Below the pieces are notes generated by a model that was not told the DNA's origin, made no database searches, and was given only the letters and a program-made list of their open reading frames with translations. Below are positions 1 to 6,539 of a stretch of DNA of 6,823 bases, one piece after another; position 1 is the first letter of the stretch; every line of letters begins with the position of its first letter. Source of the DNA: an uncultured Lachnospiraceae bacterium (GTDB taxonomy: Bacteria > Bacillota > Clostridia > Lachnospirales > Lachnospiraceae); assembly GCA_947178115.1 (NCBI GenBank), contig CAMWXF010000096.1, positions 1-6,823 on the forward strand. The letters are read 5' to 3'. The position numbers were made by a program, and so were the translations under genes.

Positions 1-735
1 GTCTTTATCGTGGGACATGTGACGAAAGAGGGAACGGTAGCGGGTCCGAGAGTGCTGGAGCATATGGTGGATACGGTGCTCTATTTCGAGGGAGACAGAC
101 ATGCTTCCTACCGTATTCTGCGTGGGGTGAAGAACCGTTTCGGGTCCACCAATGAGATCGGTGTGTTTGAGATGAAGGAGGAAGGACTGATTGAGGTCAA
201 AAATCCTTCGGAGTTTATGTTGAGCGGCAGACCGGAAGGGGCGAGCGGCTCCGTCGTGTCATGTTCCATGGAAGGGACAAGACCGATCCTTTTAGAGATT
301 CAGGCGCTGGTATGCCACAGTAATTTCGGCATTCCGAGGAGACAGGCCATCGGCACGGATTTTAACAGGGTAAATCTTCTGATGGCGGTATTGGAGAAAA
401 GGCTGAATCTTCAGATGTCCGACTGCGACGCCTATGTGAATCTGACCGGAGGAATCCGTATCGTAGAGCCGGCCATCGATCTGGGAATTGCCATGGCGAT
501 CGTATCCAGTTTCAAGAACCGCGTGATCGACGATAGGACCATTGCCTTCGGAGAGATCGGATTAAGCGGCGAGGTACGCGGTGTTTCCATGGTGGGACAG
601 AGGGTAGCGGAAGCTGCCAAACTGGGATTTACCACCTGTATTATTCCGGAGTCCGGTATTGAACAGGTGAAGCCCATAGCGGGAGTGAAGTTGATCGGAG
701 TGAGGTCCGTGCGGGATGCGATCGATCTGATTTGA
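1..735 (+). CDS. radA: DNA repair protein RadA (Sms), C-terminal part, 5' truncated
   Basis: RadA is a RecA-like ATPase and branch-migration factor that works with RecA in recombinational repair in the cytoplasm. The window opens in frame (VFIVGHVTKEG) inside the ATPase core, so the N-terminal zinc finger and Walker A lie outside. About 244 residues remain of a family usually near 450. Visible hallmarks are the end of the ATPase core (window residues 1-32), the RadA-specific KNRFG motif (residues 44-48, bases 130-144) and the Lon-protease-like C-terminal domain (roughly residues 88-244). That domain carries TGGIRIVEPAIDLG at 149-162, where the Lon catalytic serine region is replaced, as is normal for RadA. 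The reading frame ends at TGA 733-735. A GTG at base 10 is an internal valine, not a start. No convincing terminator follows. The identification is firm; only the 5' end is missing. Confidence 0.96.
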   Translation, partial: VFIVGHVTKEGTVAGPRVLEHMVDTVLYFEGDRHASYRILRGVKNRFGSTNEIGVFEMKEEGLIEVKNPSEFMLSGRPEGASGSVVSCSMEGTRPILLEIQALVCHSNFGIPRRQAIGTDFNRVNLLMAVLEKRLNLQMSDCDAYVNLTGGIRIVEPAIDLGIAMAIVSSFKNRVIDDRTIAFGEIGLSGEVRGVSMVGQRVAEAAKLGFTTCIIPESGIEQVKPIAGVKLIGVRSVRDAIDLI

Positions 736-791
736 TAACATAGAAATTGAGAAAGAAGATGAGATCCTTCGCGGGAATTTCTCGGGATAAA

Positions 792-808
792 TGTAACAGA
801 AATGTAAC
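792..808 (+). promoter_or_regulatory. Putative WalR (YycF) box upstream of the LCP gene
   Basis: The sequence is TGTAAC, five bases (AGAAA), then TGTAAC. This fits every position of the WalR response-regulator consensus TGTWAH-N5-TGTWAH known from Bacillus and Staphylococcus. It belongs to a larger direct repeat, AAATGTAACA at 789-798 and again at 800-809, with an 11-base period typical of OmpR/PhoB-family regulators. It lies 208 bases before the LCP start codon, and WalR usually controls wall-metabolism genes, which fits the context. Another OmpR-family regulator such as PhoP could use a similar repeat. The match is seen; regulation is inferred. Confidence 0.42.
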
Positions 809-883
809 AAAAATATGAATAAATTTAATATTTTATGCTTTTTGTATACCCAAATACGAATTTTTGTGATAGGATAGTTAAAA

Positions 884-916
884 GTAACTGTGAAGAACAG
901 TGTTCTGAACAGTTAC
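884..916. repeat. 33-base interrupted dyad, copy 1 of a shared palindromic element
   Basis: Outer arms GTAACTGT (884-891) and ACAGTTAC (909-916) are perfect complements. Inside are symmetric GA/GA steps, which would be tandem G-A mismatches in RNA, then inner arms AGAAC (894-898) and GTTCT (902-906) around AGT. The right part (901-916, TGTTCTGAACAGTTAC) recurs exactly at 6543-6558. It overlaps the -35 area of the best promoter candidates for the LCP gene, so it could be an operator. It could also be an RNA hairpin or a dispersed palindromic repeat. No T-tract follows, so it is not an intrinsic terminator. Confidence 0.7.
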
Positions 917-943
917 AATAAAAATATGATAAAGTGCTATAGA
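913..943 (+). promoter_or_regulatory. Candidate promoter region for the LCP gene
   Basis: Two -10-like hexamers are visible. TATGAT (925-930) matches the consensus at 5 of 6 positions but has no good -35; the spacing would put the -35 inside the dyad. TATAGA (938-943) is preceded by TGC, giving an extended -10, with a weak TTACAA (913-918) 19 bases upstream. Either would give a 5' leader of roughly 65-80 bases. A weak -35 would fit activator-dependent transcription. The exact start cannot be chosen from sequence. Confidence 0.4.
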
Positions 944-1016
944 TATGTGATAACAAATTATGGGTTCTTATGGGATAAAAGGGGTGTTACCGTGAACCCG
1001 AACAAAGGAGTCACTT

Positions 1017-2129
1017 ATGGACAAGCAGGTACAGGATTCGCAGGAAGCGCAGCAGAATGAGAATCCGGCAGATAAAAAGTCGCGCAGAATCAAGAATATT
1101 CCGCTGCTGATCGTGGAGGTCTGTCTGCTCCTTATTGCAGTCGGAGTCATGTATGTAGTGGTGACTACAACTGATGAAGTCGAGCGCAAGACGATCGATA
1201 AGGAAAAGATTACAATCAACGAAGAGATTGCAGAGATCAAGCAGACAGAGGAGACAGAACAGACTGTCAAAGGATATTATAATATCGCTCTGTTCGGCGT
1301 GGATTCCAGAAACGGAGAACTTGGTAAGGGAAACAGAAGCGATACGATCATCATTGCGAGTATTAATCAGGATACGAAGGAGATTAAACTGATATCCGTA
1401 TTCCGGGATACTTTCCTGAATCTCGGCAATGATTCTTACAACAAATGTAATGCGGCATATGCACAGGGCGGGCCGGAGCAGGCGATCAGTATGTTGAATG
1501 CCAATCTGGATCTTGATATTACCGACTATGTGACCGTGGGATTCGGCGGATTGATCGATTCGGTCAATGCACTGGGCGGCATCGAAATGGAGGTCACGAA
1601 TGCGGAGATCTCACATCTGAATAATTATCAGCTGACCATGGCGGAGGAGCTGAACGTGGATTATATACCGGTGGAACACAGCGGCAAACAGCTCTTGAAC
1701 GGCATGCAGGCCACGGCTTATTGCAGAATACGCTATACTAAGGGCGATGATTTCAGACGTGCAGAGCGGCAGAGAGACGTGCTGACGGCCATGATGGAGA
1801 AAGCAAAAAGCGCTTCCGTAGGTGAATTGACTGATATGGTTAATGCAATACTGCCGGAGGTGGAGACTTCCCTAGGCGTGAATGATATCCTGAGCGTATT
1901 AGGCGGCGTGGCGGGTTATGATGTGGTCACCAGCGACGGATTTCCTTTTGCCGATAGCAGAGCCGGTGTCAATGTGGGCAGCAAAGGAAGCTGTGTCGTT
2001 CCCATTGATTTGGAGGAGAATGTGATAGAACTGCACAGTATCTTGTATCCTGAGGCAGACTATAAACCGTCGAAGCGAGTGAGCGGTATCAGCGATGAGA
2101 TTGAGTCGCTGACGGCGGAATACAGATAA
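1017..2129 (+). CDS. LytR-CpsA-Psr (LCP) family cell-wall polymer transferase
   Basis: LCP enzymes are membrane-anchored phosphotransferases that move teichoic acid, capsule or other glycopolymers from a lipid carrier to peptidoglycan outside the membrane. This 370-residue protein has a polar cytoplasmic N-terminus (1-24), one membrane segment (about 27-50), a charged stalk (about 53-86) and the LCP domain (about 88-262). Family hallmarks are LFGVDSR (92-98), NRSDTIIIASI (106-116), SVFRDT (127-132), YNKCNAAYAQGG (141-152), the second arginine cluster CRIRY (236-240), and DFRRAERQRDVL (245-256). The conserved arginines expected to bind the pyrophosphate substrate are present, including R107, R130, R237 and R239. 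A C-terminal extension to 370 follows. The ATG at 1017 has AAAGGAG (1004-1010) six bases upstream. Older annotations call such proteins transcriptional attenuators. The polymer substrate cannot be told from sequence. The gene appears to be transcribed alone. Confidence 0.93.
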   Translation: MDKQVQDSQEAQQNENPADKKSRRIKNIPLLIVEVCLLLIAVGVMYVVVTTTDEVERKTIDKEKITINEEIAEIKQTEETEQTVKGYYNIALFGVDSRNGELGKGNRSDTIIIASINQDTKEIKLISVFRDTFLNLGNDSYNKCNAAYAQGGPEQAISMLNANLDLDITDYVTVGFGGLIDSVNALGGIEMEVTNAEISHLNNYQLTMAEELNVDYIPVEHSGKQLLNGMQATAYCRIRYTKGDDFRRAERQRDVLTAMMEKAKSASVGELTDMVNAILPEVETSLGVNDILSVLGGVAGYDVVTSDGFPFADSRAGVNVGSKGSCVVPIDLEENVIELHSILYPEADYKPSKRVSGISDEIESLTAEYR

Positions 2130-2143
2130 AAATTGGAAACTTA

Positions 2144-2176
2144 AGACAGCAGCCGGGAAAAGCCCGACTGCTGTCT
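2144..2176 (+). terminator. Strong hairpin after the LCP gene, possible terminator
   Basis: Fourteen-base arms AGACAGCAGCCGGG (2144-2157) and CCCGACTGCTGTCT (2163-2176) pair with one C-A mismatch around an AAAAG loop, starting 15 bases after the LCP stop codon. The expected T-tract does not follow directly; six Ts occur only at 2204-2209, 27 bases further on. It may act as a weak or Rho-assisted terminator, or mainly protect the 3' end of the LCP transcript. It would also attenuate readthrough into the ABC genes. The structure is clear; termination is inferred. Confidence 0.45.
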
Positions 2177-2274
2177 GTGCGCGTAAGCAGAATATGTGCC
2201 TCATTTTTTGTATCGGCGAATAACAGCCCGGAGTGACTGGGCACAGTAATTGATAACAGAGAGGTCATAAAGAC

Positions 2275-4056
2275 ATGAAGAAGCTATTGGTTTATTTAAA
2301 AGATTACAAGAAGGAGACAGTCTTGGCGCCTCTTTTCAAAATGTTGGAGGCGACATTTGAGCTGTTTGTACCGCTTGTTATGGCGGCGATCATTGATCAG
2401 GGTATCGGCGGCGGCAATATTCCTTATGTGCTGCGTATGGGCGGGCTGCTCATCGCACTTGGCGTGATCGGACTGGTCTGTTCGATTACGGCGCAGTATT
2501 ATGCAGCCAAGGCAGCGGTGGGATTCTCCACGAAACTGAAACATGCGTTATTTGAGCATATTCAGGGACTTTCCTTTACGGAGATCGATACACTGGGAAC
2601 ATCCACGATGATTACGCGTATGACCTCCGATGTGAATCAGGCGCAGAACGGAGTCAATATGGTACTGCGTCTCTTCCTGCGGTCGCCGTTTATTGTCTTC
2701 GGCGCCATGATCATGGCGTTTACCATAGATGTGAAGGCGGCGTTTATTTTTGTCGTAACGATTCCGTTGTTATCCGTGGTAGTTTTCGGTATTATGATGC
2801 TGACCATGCCTATGTATAAGAAGGTACAGGCGGGGCTGGACAGCGTGCTGGGAGCTACCAGAGAGAATCTTACGGGAGCGCGTGTGATACGTGCTTTTAA
2901 CAAGGAGCAGGAGGAGATCGACGCTTTTGAGGAAAAGAACAGCGCGTTAGCGCATATGCAGCTTTTCGTCGGCAAATTGTCTGCATTGACCAATCCGGTC
3001 ACATATATTATCATCAATGCCGCAACTATTATATTGCTGTATACCGGAGCGGTGCGGGTAGACGAGGGAACGATCACACAGGGGCAGGTGGTGGCGTTAG
3101 TCAATTATATGTCGCAGATTCTGATCGAGCTGGTCAAGCTGGCGAATCTGATCATTACCATCACGAAGGCGCTTGCCTGTGCCAACCGGATACAGGGCGT
3201 GTTCGAGATTGAGTCCAGTATGGAGTGGGCACAGAAATTGACCGATACGGTTCAGCCCGGAAGCGGTATGCCGGCAGAGGACGGCAAAGCGACGGCGAGG
3301 CAGCAGGCGGCAGATTATATAGTAGAATTTGACCATGTGCACTTAAAGTACGCCGGGGCAGGTGCAGAATCCCTGTCAGATCTGGATTTTCGTGTGAAAA
3401 AAGGAGAGACGGTAGGCATTATCGGCGGTACAGGATCGGGCAAGTCGTCTCTCGTGCATATGATTCCGCGATTCTATGACGCCACACAGGGGTGCGTCAG
3501 AGTAGAAGGCAGGGATGTGCGGGAATATACAATGGAAGAGCTGCGTCAGAAAGTTGGTATCGTACCCCAGAAGGCGGTTCTGTTCCAAGGGACGATCAGA
3601 GACAATCTGCTGTGGGGCAAACAGGATGCCACGGAGGAAGAGTTGTGGCAGGCGGTAGAAACCGCACAGGCTAAGGAGTTTGTGGAGCAGAAGGAAGGAA
3701 AGCTGGATGCTCCTGTGGCACAGTCCGGAAGGAATCTGTCAGGCGGGCAGAGACAGCGTCTGACCATAGCAAGGGCGCTTGTGGGAAGACCCGACATTCT
3801 GATTCTGGACGACAGTGCGTCGGCGCTGGACTATGCTACGGATGCAGCGCTTCGGCAGTCGATCCGGAACATGGAAGGAGATATGACGGTCTTTATCGTG
3901 TCGCAGCGGGCGTCCTCCATCCGTCATGCGGACCAGATCATTGTGCTGGAGGACGGGGAAGTAGCGGATATCGGCACGCATGACGAGCTGCTTGCAAGGT
4001 GCAGCGTTTATCAGGAGATATACTATTCACAGTATTCTAAGGAGAAGGAGGCGTAG
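2275..4056 (+). CDS. ABC exporter half-transporter (permease-ATPase fusion), degenerate-site subunit
   Basis: This 593-residue type IV ABC exporter subunit has a six-helix transmembrane domain (about 15-300) followed by a nucleotide-binding domain (about 348-590). Visible ATPase motifs are Walker A GGTGSGKS (384-391), Q-loop Q432, signature LSGGQ (488-492), Walker B ILILD (508-512) and D-loop SALD (516-519). Two key residues deviate. The catalytic glutamate after Walker B is aspartate (D513), and the switch histidine is glutamine (Q544, in FIVSQR). This is the known pattern of the degenerate-site subunit of heterodimeric exporters such as TM287/288, LmrCD and BmrCD. Its intact LSGGQ should complete the functional site of the partner encoded next. 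A 30-residue low-homology linker (about 315-347) joins the domains. The ATG at 2275 is preceded by AGAGAGG (2258-2264). The cargo is unknown; drugs, lipids or peptides are all possible. Confidence 0.94.
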   Translation: MKKLLVYLKDYKKETVLAPLFKMLEATFELFVPLVMAAIIDQGIGGGNIPYVLRMGGLLIALGVIGLVCSITAQYYAAKAAVGFSTKLKHALFEHIQGLSFTEIDTLGTSTMITRMTSDVNQAQNGVNMVLRLFLRSPFIVFGAMIMAFTIDVKAAFIFVVTIPLLSVVVFGIMMLTMPMYKKVQAGLDSVLGATRENLTGARVIRAFNKEQEEIDAFEEKNSALAHMQLFVGKLSALTNPVTYIIINAATIILLYTGAVRVDEGTITQGQVVALVNYMSQILIELVKLANLIITITKALACANRIQGVFEIESSMEWAQKLTDTVQPGSGMPAEDGKATARQQAADYIVEFDHVHLKYAGAGAESLSDLDFRVKKGETVGIIGGTGSGKSSLVHMIPRFYDATQGCVRVEGRDVREYTMEELRQKVGIVPQKAVLFQGTIRDNLLWGKQDATEEELWQAVETAQAKEFVEQKEGKLDAPVAQSGRNLSGGQRQRLTIARALVGRPDILILDDSASALDYATDAALRQSIRNMEGDMTVFIVSQRASSIRHADQIIVLEDGEVADIGTHDELLARCSVYQEIYYSQYSKEKEA

Positions 4057-4058
4057 AT

Positions 4059-5816
4059 ATGGCAGCGGGAGAAGGAAAGGGCAGTCAGAAGGCGACTCTT
4101 TTGAAGGTGTTACATTATATCAGAAAATATTGGATCTATCTGGCGTTGTCCATTGTGATGGCGGCAGTTACCGTGACGTTGACCCTCTATTTACCGATAT
4201 TGACCGGCAAGGTCATTGATCTGATTCTGGATAAGGGAATGGTGGATTTTGCGGGCGTGTTTCAGATTCTGCAGAAGATGGCAGTGGTGATCGCCGTTAC
4301 GGCGGCGGCTCAGTGGATCATGAATGTCTGCAATAATAAGATGGCGTATCGCATCGTGCAGGATATCAGGAACGAGGCTTTTCGTAAGATCGAGATCCTG
4401 CCGCTTAAATATATCGACGGACATTCTTACGGCGAAGTGGTGAGCCGGGTCATCGCCGATGTGGATCAGTTCTCGGACGGCCTGCTGATGGGATTTACCC
4501 AGTTCTTCACGGGAGTCATTACGATCCTCGGTACGCTGGGATTCATGCTCAGTGTCAATGTGGCCATCACGGGCGTGGTGGTGTTAATTACGCCGTTATC
4601 TTTCCTGGTGGCGGCCTTTATCGCGAAGAAAACTTACACCATGTTCCATGTACAGTCCCAGACACGGGGAGAGCAGACTGCACTGATCGAGGAGATGATC
4701 GGCAACCAGAAGGTTGTGCAGGCTTTTTCCCATGAGGATGAGGCGCTGGAAGAATTTGATGAGATCAACGACAGATTAGGAGAATGTTCCTTAAAGGCGA
4801 TCTTCTATTCGTCAATCGCCAACCCGTCCACGAGATTCGTCAACAATCTGGTCTATGCCGGTGTGGCGGTGACGGGTGCGGTTTATGCGATTAAAGGCGG
4901 GATCAGTGTAGGACAGTTGTCCTGCTTCTTGACTTATGCGAATCAGTACACCAAACCTTTTAACGAGATATCGGGTGTGGTAACGGAACTGCAGAACGCC
5001 CTTGCCTGTGCGGCGAGGATCTTCGAGCTGATCGAGGAGGAGCCCCAGGTTCCGGACTGTGAGGGAGCAGTTGTTCTGGGAAATGTGGAGGGCAGAGTGG
5101 ATCTGCAGCATGTTGATTTCTCCTACGTGCCGGATAAGAAACTGATTACGGACTTCAATCTGTCGGTGCGGGCGGGGCAGCGAGTGGCGATCGTCGGGCC
5201 CACGGGCTGCGGCAAGACCACGGTCATCAATCTGCTGATGCGCTTCTACGATGTACAGTCCGGCAGGATCTGCGTGGATGATCGGGATATCCGCGATGTG
5301 ATCAGAAGCAGTCTGCGGGATAATTACGGGATGGTGCTGCAGGAGACATGGTTGAAATCAGGGACGATTAGAGACAACATTGTAATGGGCAAACCGGAGG
5401 CGACGCAGGAAGAGATCGTTGCCGCCGCGAAAGCGTCCCATGCCCACAGCTTTATCAAGCGTCTGCCGCAGGGGTATGACACGGTGATCGGCGAAGACGG
5501 AGGCAGTCTCTCTCAGGGACAGAAACAGCTTCTGTGCATTACGAGAGTTATGCTGTGCCTGCCGCCTATGTTGATTTTGGATGAGGCGACGTCTTCCATT
5601 GATACGAGAACGGAGATCAGAATACAGAAAGCTTTCGCAACCATGATGCAGGGCAGAACCAGTTTCATCGTGGCGCACAGACTGTCCACGATCCGCGAGG
5701 CGGATGTGATCCTTGTGATGAAGGACGGAAATATTATAGAACAGGGTAATCATGAGACACTGCTTGCGCAGAACGGATTCTATGCGACACTGTATCAGAG
5801 TCAGTTTGCCGTATAG
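4059..5816 (+). CDS. ABC exporter half-transporter (permease-ATPase fusion), catalytic-site subunit
   Basis: This 585-residue partner subunit has a six-helix transmembrane domain (about 24-310) and a nucleotide-binding domain (about 346-585). Motifs are Walker A GPTGCGKT (380-387), Q-loop Q428, signature LSQGQ (484-488), Walker B LILD (505-508) with catalytic E509, D-loop SSID (512-515) and switch H540 in FIVAHR. The catalytic residues are intact while the signature deviates from LSGGQ, complementary to the upstream subunit. The pair should therefore hold one competent and one impaired ATP site. The gene begins two bases after the upstream stop. Its ribosome binding site AAGGAG (4045-4050) lies within the end of the previous gene, so translation is probably coupled and the two are one operon. 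The 3' end overlaps the opposite-strand lipoprotein gene by 16 bases. The substrate is unknown. Confidence 0.94.
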   Translation: MAAGEGKGSQKATLLKVLHYIRKYWIYLALSIVMAAVTVTLTLYLPILTGKVIDLILDKGMVDFAGVFQILQKMAVVIAVTAAAQWIMNVCNNKMAYRIVQDIRNEAFRKIEILPLKYIDGHSYGEVVSRVIADVDQFSDGLLMGFTQFFTGVITILGTLGFMLSVNVAITGVVVLITPLSFLVAAFIAKKTYTMFHVQSQTRGEQTALIEEMIGNQKVVQAFSHEDEALEEFDEINDRLGECSLKAIFYSSIANPSTRFVNNLVYAGVAVTGAVYAIKGGISVGQLSCFLTYANQYTKPFNEISGVVTELQNALACAARIFELIEEEPQVPDCEGAVVLGNVEGRVDLQHVDFSYVPDKKLITDFNLSVRAGQRVAIVGPTGCGKTTVINLLMRFYDVQSGRICVDDRDIRDVIRSSLRDNYGMVLQETWLKSGTIRDNIVMGKPEATQEEIVAAAKASHAHSFIKRLPQGYDTVIGEDGGSLSQGQKQLLCITRVMLCLPPMLILDEATSSIDTRTEIRIQKAFATMMQGRTSFIVAHRLSTIREADVILVMKDGNIIEQGNHETLLAQNGFYATLYQSQFAV

Positions 5817-6301
5817 TAAGAGGCATCCGCGTTGAAATCCATAAATTGGGAAGCGATGTCGGAGATGGCGCCGTTTTCCCATGTAAAAGCCAGATAGTAG
5901 TAGACTACCGTATGGGACTTAAGATAGTCCTCGGAAGTCAGAAAAGTGAGAAGATCGGCTTTCTCGATCTCATTTTCTTCACAGAAGACGTCGGGGTCAA
6001 CAGACAGTCCGTCAATGAAAAAAGACGGCAGCAAGGTAACGATATCGGAATCAAAAGGAATTTCTTCCGTGGGAAGAGCCTGATATGCGCCGCCGTCCAC
6101 AGAGGTAAAAATTCTATATTCGCCGTAAGCGGCAAGAAAAGATTCAGGGGTGTCTCCGACAGATACCCCTCGATTTGTCGTATTCGTCTTTATATCCAAT
6201 TCATAATCCACTGCAGAGAGCAAAGGCGTACTCTTACCGCAGCCTGCAAGCAGGCTTAAGGACAGACCGATGGATGCGAGCAGTGTGACAGTTTTCTTCA
6301 T
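5801..6301 (-). CDS. Small predicted lipoprotein of unknown function
   Basis: The 166-residue product begins with MKK, a hydrophobic segment (about 4-18) and a lipobox LLAGC (17-21). It should therefore be exported, lipid-modified on C21 and held on the outer face of the membrane. The mature part is acidic, and I do not recognise its family. A stretch at 45-62, GVSVGDTPESFLAAYGEY, resembles the 'i-G-D-t...aYGe' motif seen in many small clostridial envelope lipoproteins, but that resemblance is from memory only. There is one further cysteine (C107) and a tyrosine-rich VVYYYLAF segment (132-139). The start at 6301 is supported by AAAGGA (complement of 6312-6317), ten bases upstream. No strong promoter is visible between it and the tRNA-Trp terminator, so weak local initiation or readthrough from the tRNA is possible. 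Coding status is supported by the signal peptide, lipobox and ribosome binding site together. Confidence 0.82.
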   Translation of the reverse strand: MKKTVTLLASIGLSLSLLAGCGKSTPLLSAVDYELDIKTNTTNRGVSVGDTPESFLAAYGEYRIFTSVDGGAYQALPTEEIPFDSDIVTLLPSFFIDGLSVDPDVFCEENEIEKADLLTFLTSEDYLKSHTVVYYYLAFTWENGAISDIASQFMDFNADASYYTAN

Positions 6302-6354
6302 GGCATGGAAATCCTTTCTCAGTTCATTGCATTAGGAAATTGTTCACCCGAAAC

Positions 6355-6383
6355 AAAAAATCCCGTGAGCGGTAACTCACGGG
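6355..6383 (-). terminator. Intrinsic terminator of tRNA-Trp
   Basis: Read on the minus strand, CCCGTGAG (6383-6376) pairs perfectly with CTCACGGG (6369-6362) around a six-base loop. The stem is followed, after one A, by six Ts (complement of 6360-6355). It starts seven bases beyond the tRNA 3' end, the expected layout for a single tRNA transcript. Confidence 0.92.
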
Positions 6384-6389
6384 TGATAG

Positions 6390-6460
6390 CAGGGGCAGTA
6401 GGAATCGAACCCACATCGATGGTTTTGGAGACCACTGTTCTACCTTTGAACTATGCCCCT
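6390..6460 (-). tRNA. tRNA-Trp (anticodon CCA)
   Basis: The minus strand folds into a full cloverleaf of 71 bases. The acceptor stem AGGGGCA pairs with TGCCCCT, the D stem is GTTC/GAAC, and the anticodon stem GTGGT/ACCAT encloses loop CTCCAAA, giving anticodon CCA (tryptophan, UGG). The variable region is CGAT, four bases. The T stem GTGGG/CCTAC encloses TTCGATT. The discriminator base is G, as in bacterial tRNA-Trp, and the 3' CCA is not encoded. It has its own promoter and terminator and stands alone rather than in a tRNA cluster. Confidence 0.97.
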
Positions 6461-6496
6461 ATGTATTGCAGCAGGTATTTGAAACCGCCGACTTGT

Positions 6497-6526
6497 ATTA
6501 TAGCATAGATGGGGATGGTTTAGCAA
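6497..6526 (-). promoter_or_regulatory. Promoter of tRNA-Trp
   Basis: On the minus strand TTGCTA (complement of 6526-6521) and a perfect TATAAT (complement of 6502-6497) are 18 bases apart. TGC just before the -10 gives an extended -10. Transcription should begin near 6490, about 30 bases before the mature tRNA 5' end, so a short leader must be processed, normally by RNase P. Confidence 0.85.
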
Positions 6527-6539
6527 GATAATTTTTCTG

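Noticed and set aside
742..782. AGAAATT and AATTTCT inverted repeat after radA as a terminator
   Set aside because: The arms are AT-rich and separated by 27 bases, and there is no T-tract.
815..877. Possible 20-codon hydrophobic peptide (MNKFNILCFLYTQIRIFVIG) in the radA-LCP gap
   Set aside because: No ribosome binding site precedes it, the DNA is AT-rich, and short frames like this arise easily by chance.
962..999. GGGTTC and GAACCC arms just before the LCP ribosome binding site as a leader hairpin
   Set aside because: Six-base arms with a 26-base loop occur readily by chance and match no riboswitch or attenuator I recognise.
2637..3104. Open minus-strand frame of 155 codons opposite the first ABC gene
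   Set aside because: It mirrors transmembrane-domain codons of a well-supported gene and shows no domain of its own.
5358..5882. Open minus-strand frame of 174 codons opposite the second ABC gene
   Set aside because: It lies almost wholly opposite a clear ABC ATPase domain, has no ribosome binding site or recognisable motif, and its composition is that of an antisense shadow rich in R and H.
5846..6259. Open plus-strand frame of 137 codons opposite the lipoprotein gene
   Set aside because: The minus strand gives a signal peptide, lipobox and ribosome binding site; this frame gives none and has no recognisable domain.
6305..6508. Open plus-strand frame of 67 codons across the tRNA-Trp gene
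   Set aside because: It reads through the antisense of a tRNA and its terminator, a common false gene call.
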